Source: an uncultured Clostridium sp. (GTDB lineage Bacteria; Bacillota; Clostridia; Clostridiales; Clostridiaceae). Taken from it: DNA of 7,305 nt. Under the pieces are notes generated by a model. It ran no database searches. It was given only the letters and a program-made list of their open reading frames with translations, and was not told the origin of the DNA. Location: positions 1 through 7,305 of the forward strand of contig CAMNZV010000082.1 of NCBI GenBank assembly GCA_946575275.1. The letters run 5' to 3'. Below, one piece after another: positions 1 to 7,155 of this stretch; positions within the stretch are counted from its first letter, which is position 1, and each line of letters opens with the position of its first letter. The position numbers and the translations under genes are program-made.

Positions 1-38
1 ACCAATTTTGTCTTTCTTAAGGTGTTCCCCTAAGCGAC
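1..38 (-). ncRNA. 5' leader of an rRNA operon (partial)
   Basis: The minus-strand transcript starts about AGTCGCTTAGGGGAAC and runs to AAAGACAAAATTGGT at the window edge. A small imperfect hairpin (CTTAGG pairing with CCTTAAG around GGAACA) occurs early. The final AAGACAAAATTGGT resembles the segment that, in clostridial rRNA operons, directly precedes a boxA-like CTTTGAAAA antitermination signal, which would fall just beyond position 1. The assignment is by recalled resemblance plus promoter type. Confidence 0.55.
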
Positions 39-44
39 TTCCTT

Positions 45-73
45 ATCTTATCACCTTATATTTCACTTGTCAA
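45..73 (-). promoter_or_regulatory. Strong rRNA operon promoter
   Basis: On the minus strand a consensus TTGACA (68-73) and TAAGAT (45-50) are separated by exactly 17 bases, with a transcription start predicted near 38. Position, UP-like tract and downstream leader fit the promoter of another rRNA operon whose genes lie outside the window. The identity of the downstream genes is inferred from leader resemblance, as no 16S sequence is present. Confidence 0.8.
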
Positions 74-105
74 CTTTTTTTATAATTTTTTTATATTTTT
101 TATTT
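74..105 (-). promoter_or_regulatory. A/T-tract UP-like element of the rRNA promoter
   Basis: The minus strand immediately upstream of the -35 box is almost pure A/T with phased A tracts (AAATAAAAAATATAAAAAAA and on to the -35). This is the composition and position of an UP element that the RNA polymerase alpha C-terminal domains bind at strong rRNA promoters. The tract starts where the glgC terminator ends. Confidence 0.6.
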
Positions 106-106
106 A

Positions 107-138
107 AAAAAGAACTGTTATATTTAACAGTTCTTTTT
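107..138 (-). terminator. Intrinsic terminator after glgC
   Basis: A perfect 14-bp stem (AAAAAGAACTGTTA pairing with TAACAGTTCTTTTT as written, 107-120 with 125-138) has a four-base loop. On the minus strand it ends in six T. It starts 11 nt after the glgC stop and insulates the glycogen genes from the rRNA promoter just beyond. Confidence 0.92.
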
Positions 139-149
139 GGACATATATT

Positions 150-1313
150 TTATACTGTGCTTAATGCCTTTAAATCAAAGTTATCTGTGGTTATATTAAC
201 CTTATTTGAAACCACAATAATTTCTTTTCCATCCCCGATACTAGAATTGTTATCAATATTTGAAGCGCTAGAAATAATAGACTTATTAATTATAACATTT
301 TCTCCTATCTTCGCTCCAGGAAGAATTACAGAATCCTTAATTATTGTGTTATACCCTATTTCAACATCTTTTGAAATCACTGAATTGATAACTTTTCCTT
401 CCACAACACACCCATCTGAAATCAATGAATTTTTAATGACTGCTTTTTTTCCTACATATTGTGAATGTGTGTCTTTGTTATTTGAAAATATACTCCAATT
501 AGTATCATGTAAATCAATTTCATTTTTATCACTTAATAAATCCATATTTGCTTCCCACAAACTTTCAATAGTACCTACATCTTTCCAATATCCACGAAAA
601 GGATATGCTACCATTCGCACTTCATCGTCAATCATTTTAGGAATTATGTTCTTTCCAAAATCATTTTCAGAATATATATTATCTTCATCTTGAATTAAAT
701 ATTTCTTTAATATCTTCCAATTAAAAATATATACTCCCATTGATGCTAAATTTCCCTTAGGACAAATTGGTTTTTCCTCAAATTCAAATATTGATAAATC
801 CTCCCTAGTATTCATTATGCCAAATCTATTAGCCTCATCTATAGGTACTTCTATAACGGCAATTGTAGCCATTGCTTCTTTTTCTTTATGAAACTTTAAC
901 ATTTTTGAATAATCCATTTTATATATATGATCACCAGATAATATTAATACATATTCTGGATCATAACTATCTATATATTTTATATTCTGATATATTGCAT
1001 TTGCTGTTCCCTTATACCAATTGTTAGTACCTTCTTTTTGATATGGTGGTAATACACTTATTCCTCCATCTCTAACATCTAAATCCCACGCCGCCCCATC
1101 ACTTATATGTTCATTTAATTCCATTGGTTTATATTGTGTTAACACTCCAACAGTATTTATCCCTGAATTGGTACAATTACTTAAAGGAAAATCTATTATT
1201 CTATATCTCCCTCCAAATGGAACTGCTGGCTTTGCAGTATTTTGCGTCAATGTCCCTAGCCTTGTCCCTTGTCCTCCTGCTAGTATCATTGCAACTATTT
1301 CTTTTTTTCCCAC
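150..1313 (-). CDS. glgC: Glucose-1-phosphate adenylyltransferase (ADP-glucose pyrophosphorylase)
   Basis: Makes ADP-glucose and pyrophosphate from ATP and glucose-1-phosphate, the committed step of bacterial glycogen synthesis. The nucleotidyltransferase domain spans about 6-260: GGQGTRL (13-19), [20 protein letters not shown] (27-46), [12 protein letters not shown] (99-110), [10 protein letters not shown] with the catalytic Asp128, FEEKP with the glucose-1-phosphate-binding Lys181, and YWKDVGT (242-248). A C-terminal left-handed beta-helix (about 290-370) shows hexapeptide repeats such as [15 protein letters not shown] and [12 protein letters not shown]. The intact GGxGTRL and SGDH motifs mark it as catalytic GlgC rather than the degenerate GlgD partner. 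Its 387 residues are typical of Firmicute GlgC. The start is GTG, giving [14 protein letters not shown]. It is the last gene of the probable glgP-glgC unit and is followed by a terminator. No glgD, glgA or glgB is present in the window. Confidence 0.96.
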   Translation of the reverse strand: MGKKEIVAMILAGGQGTRLGTLTQNTAKPAVPFGGRYRIIDFPLSNCTNSGINTVGVLTQYKPMELNEHISDGAAWDLDVRDGGISVLPPYQKEGTNNWYKGTANAIYQNIKYIDSYDPEYVLILSGDHIYKMDYSKMLKFHKEKEAMATIAVIEVPIDEANRFGIMNTREDLSIFEFEEKPICPKGNLASMGVYIFNWKILKKYLIQDEDNIYSENDFGKNIIPKMIDDEVRMVAYPFRGYWKDVGTIESLWEANMDLLSDKNEIDLHDTNWSIFSNNKDTHSQYVGKKAVIKNSLISDGCVVEGKVINSVISKDVEIGYNTIIKDSVILPGAKIGENVIINKSIISSASNIDNNSSIGDGKEIIVVSNKVNITTDNFDLKALSTV

Positions 1314-1322
1314 ACTCCTTAT

Positions 1323-1328
1323 CTCCTC
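1323..1328 (-). promoter_or_regulatory. Ribosome binding site supporting the GTG start of glgC
   Basis: Two Shine-Dalgarno-like motifs precede glgC: GAGGAG type at 1323-1328, nine bases before GTG, and AAGGAG at 1315-1320, only one base before it. The farther one has workable spacing for the GTG at 1311-1313. The nearer one is too close for GTG and too far (about 25 nt) from the next in-frame ATG. Confidence 0.6.
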
Positions 1329-1394
1329 TCATATGTTTTGTCCACTAATATAATATGAAAGTAATTGTAAAAATATTCCTATTTTATTTAAGTT

Positions 1395-3830
1395 TTATAA
1401 ATTCTTATACATTAATTCTGATCCCCAAATACCTGTTACATATTGTTGTATTGTTCTATCTGATGAAAAAACACCTGAATGAGCTATATTGATTCCACAT
1501 TTTTGTTGCCACTTGTATTTATTGTTATATAATGAATCTACTTTATCCTGTGAATCTATATAAGATTGAAAATCCTTAACAACAAAAAACTCATCATTAT
1601 ATCTTGTAAGATCATCGTAAATATTTCTAAACCTCTCCCTATCTGCACAATACTTACCACTAATAAGATCATATACCGCATTACGGACTCTTATATTTCT
1701 ATTGCATAAGTCATATGAAGAATATCCACCATCTTGCATATAATGCATTACTTCCCTTGCATTTAGCCCAAATATAACTATATTATCTTCTCCTACTTCA
1801 TCTTTTATTTCTATATTTGCCCCATCTAGAGTTGCAATTGTTAATGCACCATTCATCATAAATTTCATATTAGATGTACCTGATGCTTCTTTAGTAGTTG
1901 TAGAAATTTGTTCACTAACATCCGCTGCAGGAATTATATTTTCTGCAAGGGATACTCTATAATTATCTAAGAATACTACTTTAATTAGGTTATTGACTCT
2001 TTTATCATTATTTATTCTATCTGCAATTGAATTTATTAATTCTATTATACTCTTAGCTAAATAATACCCAGGAGCTGCTTTGCCAGCAAATATGAATGTT
2101 CTTGGATTTATTTTTATATTTGGATTTTCACATATTCTATTATATAAATCCATAATTCTAAGACAATTTAATGTCTGCCTTTTATATGCATGTATTCTTT
2201 TAACTTGCACATCAAATATTGATAATGGATCTACCTTTATTCCATTGTTAATTAAAATCATATCAGCCAGCTTTTTTTTGTTCCATTGTTTTATATTATA
2301 AAGTTCTTCTAATATTCTTGTGTCTTCACAATGTTTCTCAAAAGATATTAAGTCCGTTGGATGCTTTATAAACCCATCTCCTATTGTATTCTTTAATAAA
2401 TTAGTTAGTTTAGGATTACATTTTATTAGCCATCTTCTATGAGTTATACCATTAGTTTTATTATTGAATTTATTTGGATATAAATAGTATAAATCTCTCA
2501 TTTCCTCTTTCTTTAATATTTCTGTATGAAGCTTTGCTACCCCATTTACACTATGACTACCTACTACAGCAAGTGTTGCCATTTTAACTTGACCATCTGC
2601 TATTATTGACATCCTTGATATCTTATCCCATTGGCCTGTATATTTATTCCAAAGCTCTTTGCAATATCTTTCATTTATTTCTTGTACTATCATATATATT
2701 CTTGGCAATAATGAATTAAACATTTCTATTGGCCATTTTTCTAATGCTTCTGTTAGTATTGTATGATTAGTGTATGAAATGGTATTAGTTGTAATCCTCC
2801 AAGCCTCCTCCCATGCTAGTCCTTCTTCATCTAATAAAATCCTCATTAATTCTGGAATTGCCAATGTAGGATGTGTATCATTTATATGAATAGAAATTTT
2901 TTCATCAAATTCAGTTATTCTCCCACCATGTTTTTTAAAATGTCTAATTATACTTTGTATACCTGATGAAACAAAAAAGTATTGTTGTTTCAATCTTAAT
3001 TTTTTTCCTTCATAGAAAGAATCATCTGGGTATAGTACTTGGGATATAGCTTCAACAGAATTCTTGTATTCTATTGCCTTTAAATAATCCCCCCTACTAA
3101 AGGATGAATAATCAAATTCATTTGATACCGTTTCCGCACTCCACAATCTTAATGTATTTGCAACCCCATTCCCATAACCAACAATTGGAGTATCATATGG
3201 AATTGCCAAAACTGCTTCATAGTTTGTATGTCTAACTATAATTTTATCTTTCTGTTTCTCCATTTTTATTTCTCCACCAAACTTTACAATTTCAGCTTTA
3301 TCTTGTTTTCTCCTCTCCCATACATTGCCCTCTCTAAGCCAATTATCTGATACCTCTACTTGTTTTCCATCTATTATTTTTTGTTCAAAAAACCCATACT
3401 TATATCTTATTCCACAACCATGTCCTGCTATATTTAATGATGCCATTGAATCCATAAAACAAGCAGCAAGTCTACCAAGTCCTCCATTCCCAAGTCCTTG
3501 ATCTTGTTCAAACTCTTCTAATTCTTCTAAAGATATGTTTAGTTCTGATAATGCTTCTTTACATACATCCATAATTCCTAAATTAATTAGTACATCCCCC
3601 AATAATCTTCCTAGCAAAAATTCCATTGAAAAATAATATATTTGCTTTTCACCTGTTATATTGTATTTCTTATTTGTATTCATCCAAATTCGTATAACAT
3701 AATCTTTTATTAAACCTCCAAGTGCCTCGTATCTTTGTTTATTGTTTCCTTCCTCAACTTCTTCTCCATGAATATCCTTGTATTTGTTTTCATAAGCTTC
3801 TTTAAATTTATTTTTAGTTAACGAGTCCAT
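1395..3830 (-). CDS. glgP: Glycogen phosphorylase
   Basis: A cytoplasmic PLP-dependent alpha-glucan phosphorylase (GT35) that releases glucose-1-phosphate from the non-reducing ends of glycogen. The 811 residues match the usual bacterial length of about 800. The PLP-site signature EASGTSNMKFMMN ends the conserved core, with the Schiff-base lysine at 656. Also visible are GNGGLGRLAACFMDS (114-128), HINDTHPTLAIPEL with His320, YTNHTILTEALEKWP with His356 (equivalent to the muscle enzyme's catalytic-site histidine), NKTNGITHRRW (457-467) and the phosphate/glucose-binding KRIHAYKRQ (544-552). The N-terminal regulatory phosphorylation segment of animal enzymes is absent, as expected. The ATG at 3828-3830 follows GAGGTGGAGG very closely and no other in-frame start lies nearby. 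Nothing appears truncated. glgC follows 81 nt later without a terminator, so the two are probably cotranscribed. Confidence 0.97.
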   Translation of the reverse strand: MDSLTKNKFKEAYENKYKDIHGEEVEEGNNKQRYEALGGLIKDYVIRIWMNTNKKYNITGEKQIYYFSMEFLLGRLLGDVLINLGIMDVCKEALSELNISLEELEEFEQDQGLGNGGLGRLAACFMDSMASLNIAGHGCGIRYKYGFFEQKIIDGKQVEVSDNWLREGNVWERRKQDKAEIVKFGGEIKMEKQKDKIIVRHTNYEAVLAIPYDTPIVGYGNGVANTLRLWSAETVSNEFDYSSFSRGDYLKAIEYKNSVEAISQVLYPDDSFYEGKKLRLKQQYFFVSSGIQSIIRHFKKHGGRITEFDEKISIHINDTHPTLAIPELMRILLDEEGLAWEEAWRITTNTISYTNHTILTEALEKWPIEMFNSLLPRIYMIVQEINERYCKELWNKYTGQWDKISRMSIIADGQVKMATLAVVGSHSVNGVAKLHTEILKKEEMRDLYYLYPNKFNNKTNGITHRRWLIKCNPKLTNLLKNTIGDGFIKHPTDLISFEKHCEDTRILEELYNIKQWNKKKLADMILINNGIKVDPLSIFDVQVKRIHAYKRQTLNCLRIMDLYNRICENPNIKINPRTFIFAGKAAPGYYLAKSIIELINSIADRINNDKRVNNLIKVVFLDNYRVSLAENIIPAADVSEQISTTTKEASGTSNMKFMMNGALTIATLDGANIEIKDEVGEDNIVIFGLNAREVMHYMQDGGYSSYDLCNRNIRVRNAVYDLISGKYCADRERFRNIYDDLTRYNDEFFVVKDFQSYIDSQDKVDSLYNNKYKWQQKCGINIAHSGVFSSDRTIQQYVTGIWGSELMYKNL

Positions 3831-3845
3831 CCTCCACCTCTCAAA

Positions 3846-3874
3846 TTTATATTGATAGGATTAATATATTCTAA
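3846..3874 (-). promoter_or_regulatory. Weak candidate promoter for glgP
   Basis: The 73 nt between the GH31 terminator and the glgP start must hold a glgP promoter if that terminator is efficient. The best spacing found by eye is TTAGAA (3869-3874), 17 nt, TATAAA (3846-3851). It would start transcription near 3839, leaving almost no leader before the ribosome binding site, so this assignment is doubtful. TATATT at 3863-3868 is an alternative -10 without a good -35. Confidence 0.3.
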
Positions 3875-3903
3875 CTCTTCATTGATTAGTATTCTTTATA
3901 TTA

Positions 3904-3936
3904 AAAAAGCCATCTTAAATTTAAGATAGGCTTTTT
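3904..3936 (-). terminator. Intrinsic terminator after the GH31 gene
   Basis: The inverted repeat AAAAAGCC...ATCTTAAA / TTTAAGAT...GGCTTTTT has one bulged base (3928). On the minus strand it is followed by a T run. It begins 15 nt after the GH31 stop and separates that gene from glgP, so glgP needs its own promoter. The A-rich and T-rich arms make it potentially bidirectional. Confidence 0.88.
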
Positions 3937-3951
3937 CAATATTATTTTTAT

Positions 3952-4584
3952 TTAGTTTATTAAAACACTTGTACCATTAAAATAAATATACTTTCCTGCA
4001 TTAAATATATAATTCGCTCCATTTCTGCTGTCCCAGCTTCCACTTCCATTATTAAAGCAGGCTGTTAAGTTTGTTGCATTTCCTAAATCTATTGTTATTT
4101 TATGAGTATATCCATTCATTTCTGTTGTTGGTATCATTGCTACACCTGGTGCTGTAGTCCAAGTACCATTATTTACTTTATAATGAATATATGGTGAACT
4201 ATAACCCTTATAATATATAGTTGTAATATTACTCCAATTTGGATTCCCTAATAAAATAGATCCATTATTATCATTTTTATAATCCCCATTGCTTATTACT
4301 TGTCCATTTGAAGTTGGATTCCATGTTACACCACCATTTTCAGAGTACCTAACTGCAGGTTCTGTATCATCTGCTGGATAACTTACATTCCCAATAAATT
4401 TTGTAGCATCTCCTGCTAATGCCGTAAGCTTAACATTACTCCAATTACCAGTATCATCTTTAAATTGAAGAATAGGCTCACTATTTGTTGAGGATTGAAG
4501 ATAAATTTTTGATGAAGATATTACTGGAATCCCCGTTGTAACTGTACCATTTTTTGAAATTGTAAATGTTCCCTTACCATTAGT
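3952..4584 (-). pseudogene. GH31 C-terminal fragment: accessory module and CBM25-type starch-binding domain
   Basis: These 210 codons lie in the same frame as the catalytic piece, immediately after the TAA at 4585-4587, with no further stop until the natural TAA at 3952-3954. The first ~115 residues hold an accessory module with VRYSENGGVTW, similar in pattern to FQYSVDGGDTW before the stop. The last ~93 residues (about 3955-4230) match the CBM25 pattern: ITTIYYKGY, YIHYKVNNGTW, APGVAM, GYTHKITIDLG, then ACFNNGSGSWDSRNGANY and GKYIYFNG. CBM25 binds starch and related alpha-glucans, which supports an extracellular alpha-glucan substrate. There is no sortase signal, S-layer repeat or membrane segment, so the original enzyme was probably released. 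Confidence 0.78.
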
Positions 4585-4587
4585 TTA
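4585..4587 (-). other. In-frame TAA stop within the GH31 gene
   Basis: TAA separates KPTKEGVE from TNGKGTFTISKNG, with no change of frame and 210 further open codons ending in a recognisable CBM25. A single substitution of GAA, AAA or CAA would create it. It cannot be explained by an indel. Confidence 0.8.
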
Positions 4588-6834
4588 TTCTACACCTTCC
4601 TTAGTAGGTTTATATCCAGTACTATCTTCATATCTAACCTTCACATAATCACTATTAGTTAGTGCATAAGTTAATGTAGTTTTCAAATATCCAATTTTAT
4701 CAGATTGAGTTAATGGGTTTGATGAAACCCAAGTATCTCCACCATCTACACTATATTGAAAACTAGCTGATGTTCCATCATTTTTTGCATAAATTGTAGC
4801 TGTTTGTGCTGGTTGCTCAGGTAAAACACAAGAAGCATTTATTGTTTTTAATTCTCCAGCTGCTACTTTTATATAAATAACATCTCCATATTTATCTATC
4901 CCTGTAGCATATCCTTCACCAGGTGCATTTTTTAAGGAATCTAAATTGCTATATAAATCTAATTCTTTGCCTAAACTAGTAACTGCTCCTGTTGATTTTA
5001 CATGTAATTTAACAATATAATTTTCTACATCCGTATTATAACTACCTTCCTTTAAACCTGTAGTAAAATCAATAGACTTCCAATTATGTTTAGATACAGT
5101 TAATTTTTGTTTGAAGTAACTGTTGTTCTCATATGAAGTAGAATTACCATCATCATCATAATAATCAAAACTTGTAGTATTCCCATCCGGAAATACGTCA
5201 ACATATATGTTAGACATCTTATTCTCTCCAACATAGTTTTCATAGTCTTGAGATGGAATTATTGCACCTTGTTTTGTAAACAAAGGAACATCCTTCCAAG
5301 TCTTAGAATCTACTGCATATTGTATAGTCTTTCCACCAGTATATTTTGTTCCCTTAAAATAATCTATCCAATTACCTTCAGGCAAATAAATACTCTTCGT
5401 TGTTTGCCCTTGATCTAAAACTGGAGATACTAATAAATAATCACCAAACATCCATGCATCTGTATACTGCTTTGTATTTGGATCATTTGGATATTCCATC
5501 ATAAGAGATTTTACTAAACCTATCCCAGTATCATAAGCTTGTCTATCATATTTATATATATAAGGTATTAATTGATATCTTAAGTGCATTACATCTTTTG
5601 CTGCAGCTGCTGCAGTATCTCCATAACTCCAAGGATAACGATCTTTTGATACGCTTGGTACCTTTTGTCCGTGGACTCTAAATATTGGAGTAAATGCACT
5701 AAACTGCATCCACCTTGCATAGTTTTCACTATTAGGTGTTCCATTAAATCCGCCAGTATCCATTCCCCATTTAGCAACACCTAAATTAACAGATGAAATC
5801 AATCTATCCTTTTGAGATTTCATAGTCGCAAAACCGGAGGAAATATCCCCAGACCATAAACCATAGGAATATCTTTGTGCACCAGCATAATAATTTCTAT
5901 TAATAGACCAAGGTCTTTGCTCACTAGTATATGCTCTTTGTCCTTCGTACTGTGCTCTTTGCATGTTTAAATTATCAAAATTTCCAAAACCATTATCACT
6001 ATCACATTCATCATTCCAAAACCCAACAATCCCTGAATTAAATGCATCTATACTTTTATTCCACCACCAACTTCTTAATCCATCTTTTGCAAAGTTAAGC
6101 TGCTTAACTGCTTTTCCAGATGCATAGTCTATAATTACGTTATTTGAAATCCACCATCCGTTTTTATCCATTTCAGCTGCTTCTGCTGTTCCTGTAAATA
6201 GTCTTGGCTTAGTAATTCCTGTTAATTTTACACCCTTTTCATCCATCCATTTTTTTAGTTCTCCATTATTTCCTCCCGGGAAATTATATGAATTCCATCT
6301 AAACTCACCATAATCTCCATATCCCCACTGCTTCCAATCAAAATCTAAACAAAAATTGTCTATTGGATATTCATCGGCTCTATATTTATTTATTACATTT
6401 TTTAGTTGTTGTTCAACAGAAGTACCAGTATTAGGCCATCCCCATTGAGTATTTGTAAATCCCGTAGCCCATTTAGGATACATAGGTGAGGTTCCTGATA
6501 TTTCAGCTTCTGCTTCCATTATCTCTGTTGGACTTCCAACCATTACAAAATATTCTGTATCCCTCTTTGATATACCTGTATAACTAAGAGTGGTGTCTCC
6601 TATGTTAATATAACCCCCATCAGAGTCAACTAGAAGGCCGTATCCACTAGTTGTCCATGTAAAAGGTGCCCCTGCATGTCCTTGACCTCCTGCATAAACT
6701 GCATTAGATCCTGTTCTTAATGTTCCATCCGTAGGAATGCCATCTTTATTATAACCAGTTATGCCATAAAAATTTTGTCCTGATTTGTGGTTAAAACTTA
6801 CACTTCTATTATTGGTAAAGCTATTTTGTTGTAC

Positions 6835-6837
6835 TTT
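6835..6837 (-). other. Frameshift 2 in the GH31 gene (one base missing)
   Basis: The bridging frame (...LNSETIVIK) has to change to the frame of the catalytic domain (VQQNSFTNNRSV...) at this A3 run on the minus strand. Adding one A to make A4 joins them as SETIVIKVQQNSF. It lies about 60 nt after the first frameshift. Confidence 0.75.
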
Positions 6838-6871
6838 ATAACTATAGTCTCTGAATTAAGATCACTTGATA

Positions 6872-7075
6872 CTATATTTCCTGAATCCCATTCCTTCCAT
6901 TAATAATACTTAAAATATCACCATTTATAGTGAATGTTTTACCATATGCACTAGTAGAAGTACTTACAGTATCAATTGCAGCATTTGCCTTTATATTAAA
7001 TGTTCCTAAAAAAGTATTTAATACTACTGCAATAATAACTAACCAAGATAATAATTTTTTAAATAATTTCTCCAA
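6872..7075 (-). pseudogene. GH31 N-terminal fragment: signal peptide plus start of mature protein
   Basis: This 67-codon piece starts at TTG and encodes a clear Sec signal peptide. It has a positive N-region (MEKLFKKLLSW), a hydrophobic core (LVIIAVVLNTFLGTF) and an AxA-type cleavage site, ANA before AIDT (residues 30-33). The authentic sequence continues to about residue 60 (DILSIING). The last seven residues before TAG at 6872-6874 are out-of-frame product of the first frameshift. On its own it would be exported as a short useless peptide. Confidence 0.75.
6893..6898 (-). other. Frameshift 1 in the GH31 gene (one base missing)
   Basis: Minus-strand reading passes from the signal-peptide frame into a second frame here. 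Adding one A inside GGAAGG (plus-strand CCTTCC) restores ...SIINGKEWDSGN..., which continues sensibly in the second frame as IVSSDLNSETIVIK. Without it the first frame stops at 6872-6874. Confidence 0.75.
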
Positions 7076-7081
7076 TAATAT

Positions 7082-7087
7082 CCCCCC
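7082..7087 (-). promoter_or_regulatory. Ribosome binding site deciding the TTG start of the GH31 gene
   Basis: The only purine-rich site upstream of the signal-peptide reading frame is a run of six G, six bases before TTG at 7073-7075. The ATG that overlaps this G run (7088-7090) is out of frame and no in-frame ATG follows within the signal peptide, so TTG is the most credible start. Confidence 0.6.
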
Positions 7088-7126
7088 ATTTTTCTTATAG
7101 TAAAATTTACCATTAATTCATCGTTA

Positions 7127-7155
7127 ATTATATCACAGCTCCTACCATATTTCTA
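7127..7155 (-). promoter_or_regulatory. Sigma-A promoter of the GH31 gene, extended -10
   Basis: On the minus strand a perfect TATAAT (7127-7132) is preceded by TGA, giving the extended -10 form TGnTATAAT. Seventeen bases upstream is TAGAAA (7150-7155), a 4/6 match to TTGACA. Transcription should start near 7120, leaving a leader of about 45 nt before the TTG start. The promoter lies between the rRNA terminator and the GH31 gene, so the gene has its own transcription signal rather than relying on rRNA readthrough. No clear cre (CcpA) site was found by eye. Confidence 0.75.

Larger units (their letters stand above)
4585..6855 (-). pseudogene. GH31 central fragment: N-terminal beta domain, catalytic barrel, C-terminal beta domains
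   Basis: This is the largest open piece, read from just after an in-frame TAA (6856-6858). The first ATG (6541-6543) lies inside the N-terminal beta domain, and family-like sequence extends upstream of it to at least 6840, so that ATG is not the true start. The catalytic parts are intact: barrel entry TGFTNTQWGW, nucleophile Asp at 6010-6012 in GFWNDE, acid/base Asp at 5845-5847 in LWSGDISS, then KWGMDTGGF and FRVHG. After the barrel come the proximal beta domain (AWMFGDYLLVSPVLD, NWIDYFKG) and a DUF5110-like region (FDYYDDDGNSTSYE). Last is an accessory module with FQYSVDGGDTW. Without the signal peptide and a proper ribosome binding site, any product from 6543 would be cytoplasmic and lack much of the N-terminal domain. 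Confidence 0.8.
3952..7075 (-). pseudogene. Secreted GH31 alpha-glucan-active glycosidase with C-terminal CBM25, broken gene
   Basis: The gene is a family 31 glycoside hydrolase (retaining alpha-glucosidase, alpha-xylosidase or alpha-glucosyltransferase clan), probably exported to act on starch-like glucans. The restored frame is 1041 residues: signal peptide 1-32 (KANA/AID cleavage); GH31 N-terminal beta domain about 45-200 (GHAGAPFTW, GYGLLVDSDGGY); TIM barrel about 205-520 with nucleophile Asp356 in GFWNDE, acid/base Asp411 in WSGD and FRVHG at 288-292 of the catalytic piece; C-terminal beta domains with a DUF5110-like segment; two Ig-like or linker modules; then CBM25. Three lesions break it: one base lost near 6895-6896, one lost near 6835-6837, and an in-frame TAA at 4585-4587. 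Protein similarity continues smoothly across all three. Promoter, RBS and terminator persist. Substrate specificity is inferred; a cyclic-glucan-forming transferase is possible. The indels could be sequence errors, but the nonsense codon is harder to dismiss. Confidence 0.85.

Noticed and set aside
67..693. A 208-codon plus-strand open frame
   Set aside because: It lies antisense to glgC and runs through the glgC terminator and the A/T tract of the rRNA promoter. The product is a low-complexity I/S/F/L string with no ribosome binding site and no recognisable motif.
1124..1353. Two overlapping plus-strand open frames of 61 and 74 codons
   Set aside because: Both are antisense to the 5' end of glgC, whose conserved motifs are encoded on the minus strand at the same place.
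1314..1394. A promoter between glgP and glgC (TTTACA near 1371, TATATT nearby)
   Set aside because: The spacing between the two boxes is about 13 nt, too short for a sigma-A promoter. No terminator separates the genes, so cotranscription is preferred.
2080..2301. A 73-codon plus-strand open frame
   Set aside because: Antisense to the conserved C-terminal half of glgP, with no ribosome binding site and no recognisable motif.
3952..4137. A separate 61-residue protein starting at 4135-4137
   Set aside because: It is the tail of the CBM25 domain. The same frame is open for a further ~150 codons upstream, back to the TAA at 4585.
5589..5780. A 63-codon minus-strand open frame
   Set aside because: An alternate frame inside the GH31 catalytic domain, whose own frame carries the family motifs.
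4585..6543. Treating the 652-codon frame as an intact cytoplasmic alpha-glucosidase starting at 6543
   Set aside because: Family-like sequence continues upstream of that ATG to the frameshifts and a signal peptide, and the ATG falls inside the N-terminal beta domain.
6835..6898. Programmed frameshifting in the GH31 gene
   Set aside because: Two shifts of the same direction 60 nt apart, no strong slippery heptamer and no obvious stimulatory structure. An in-frame nonsense codon elsewhere in the gene makes decay or error the simpler explanation.
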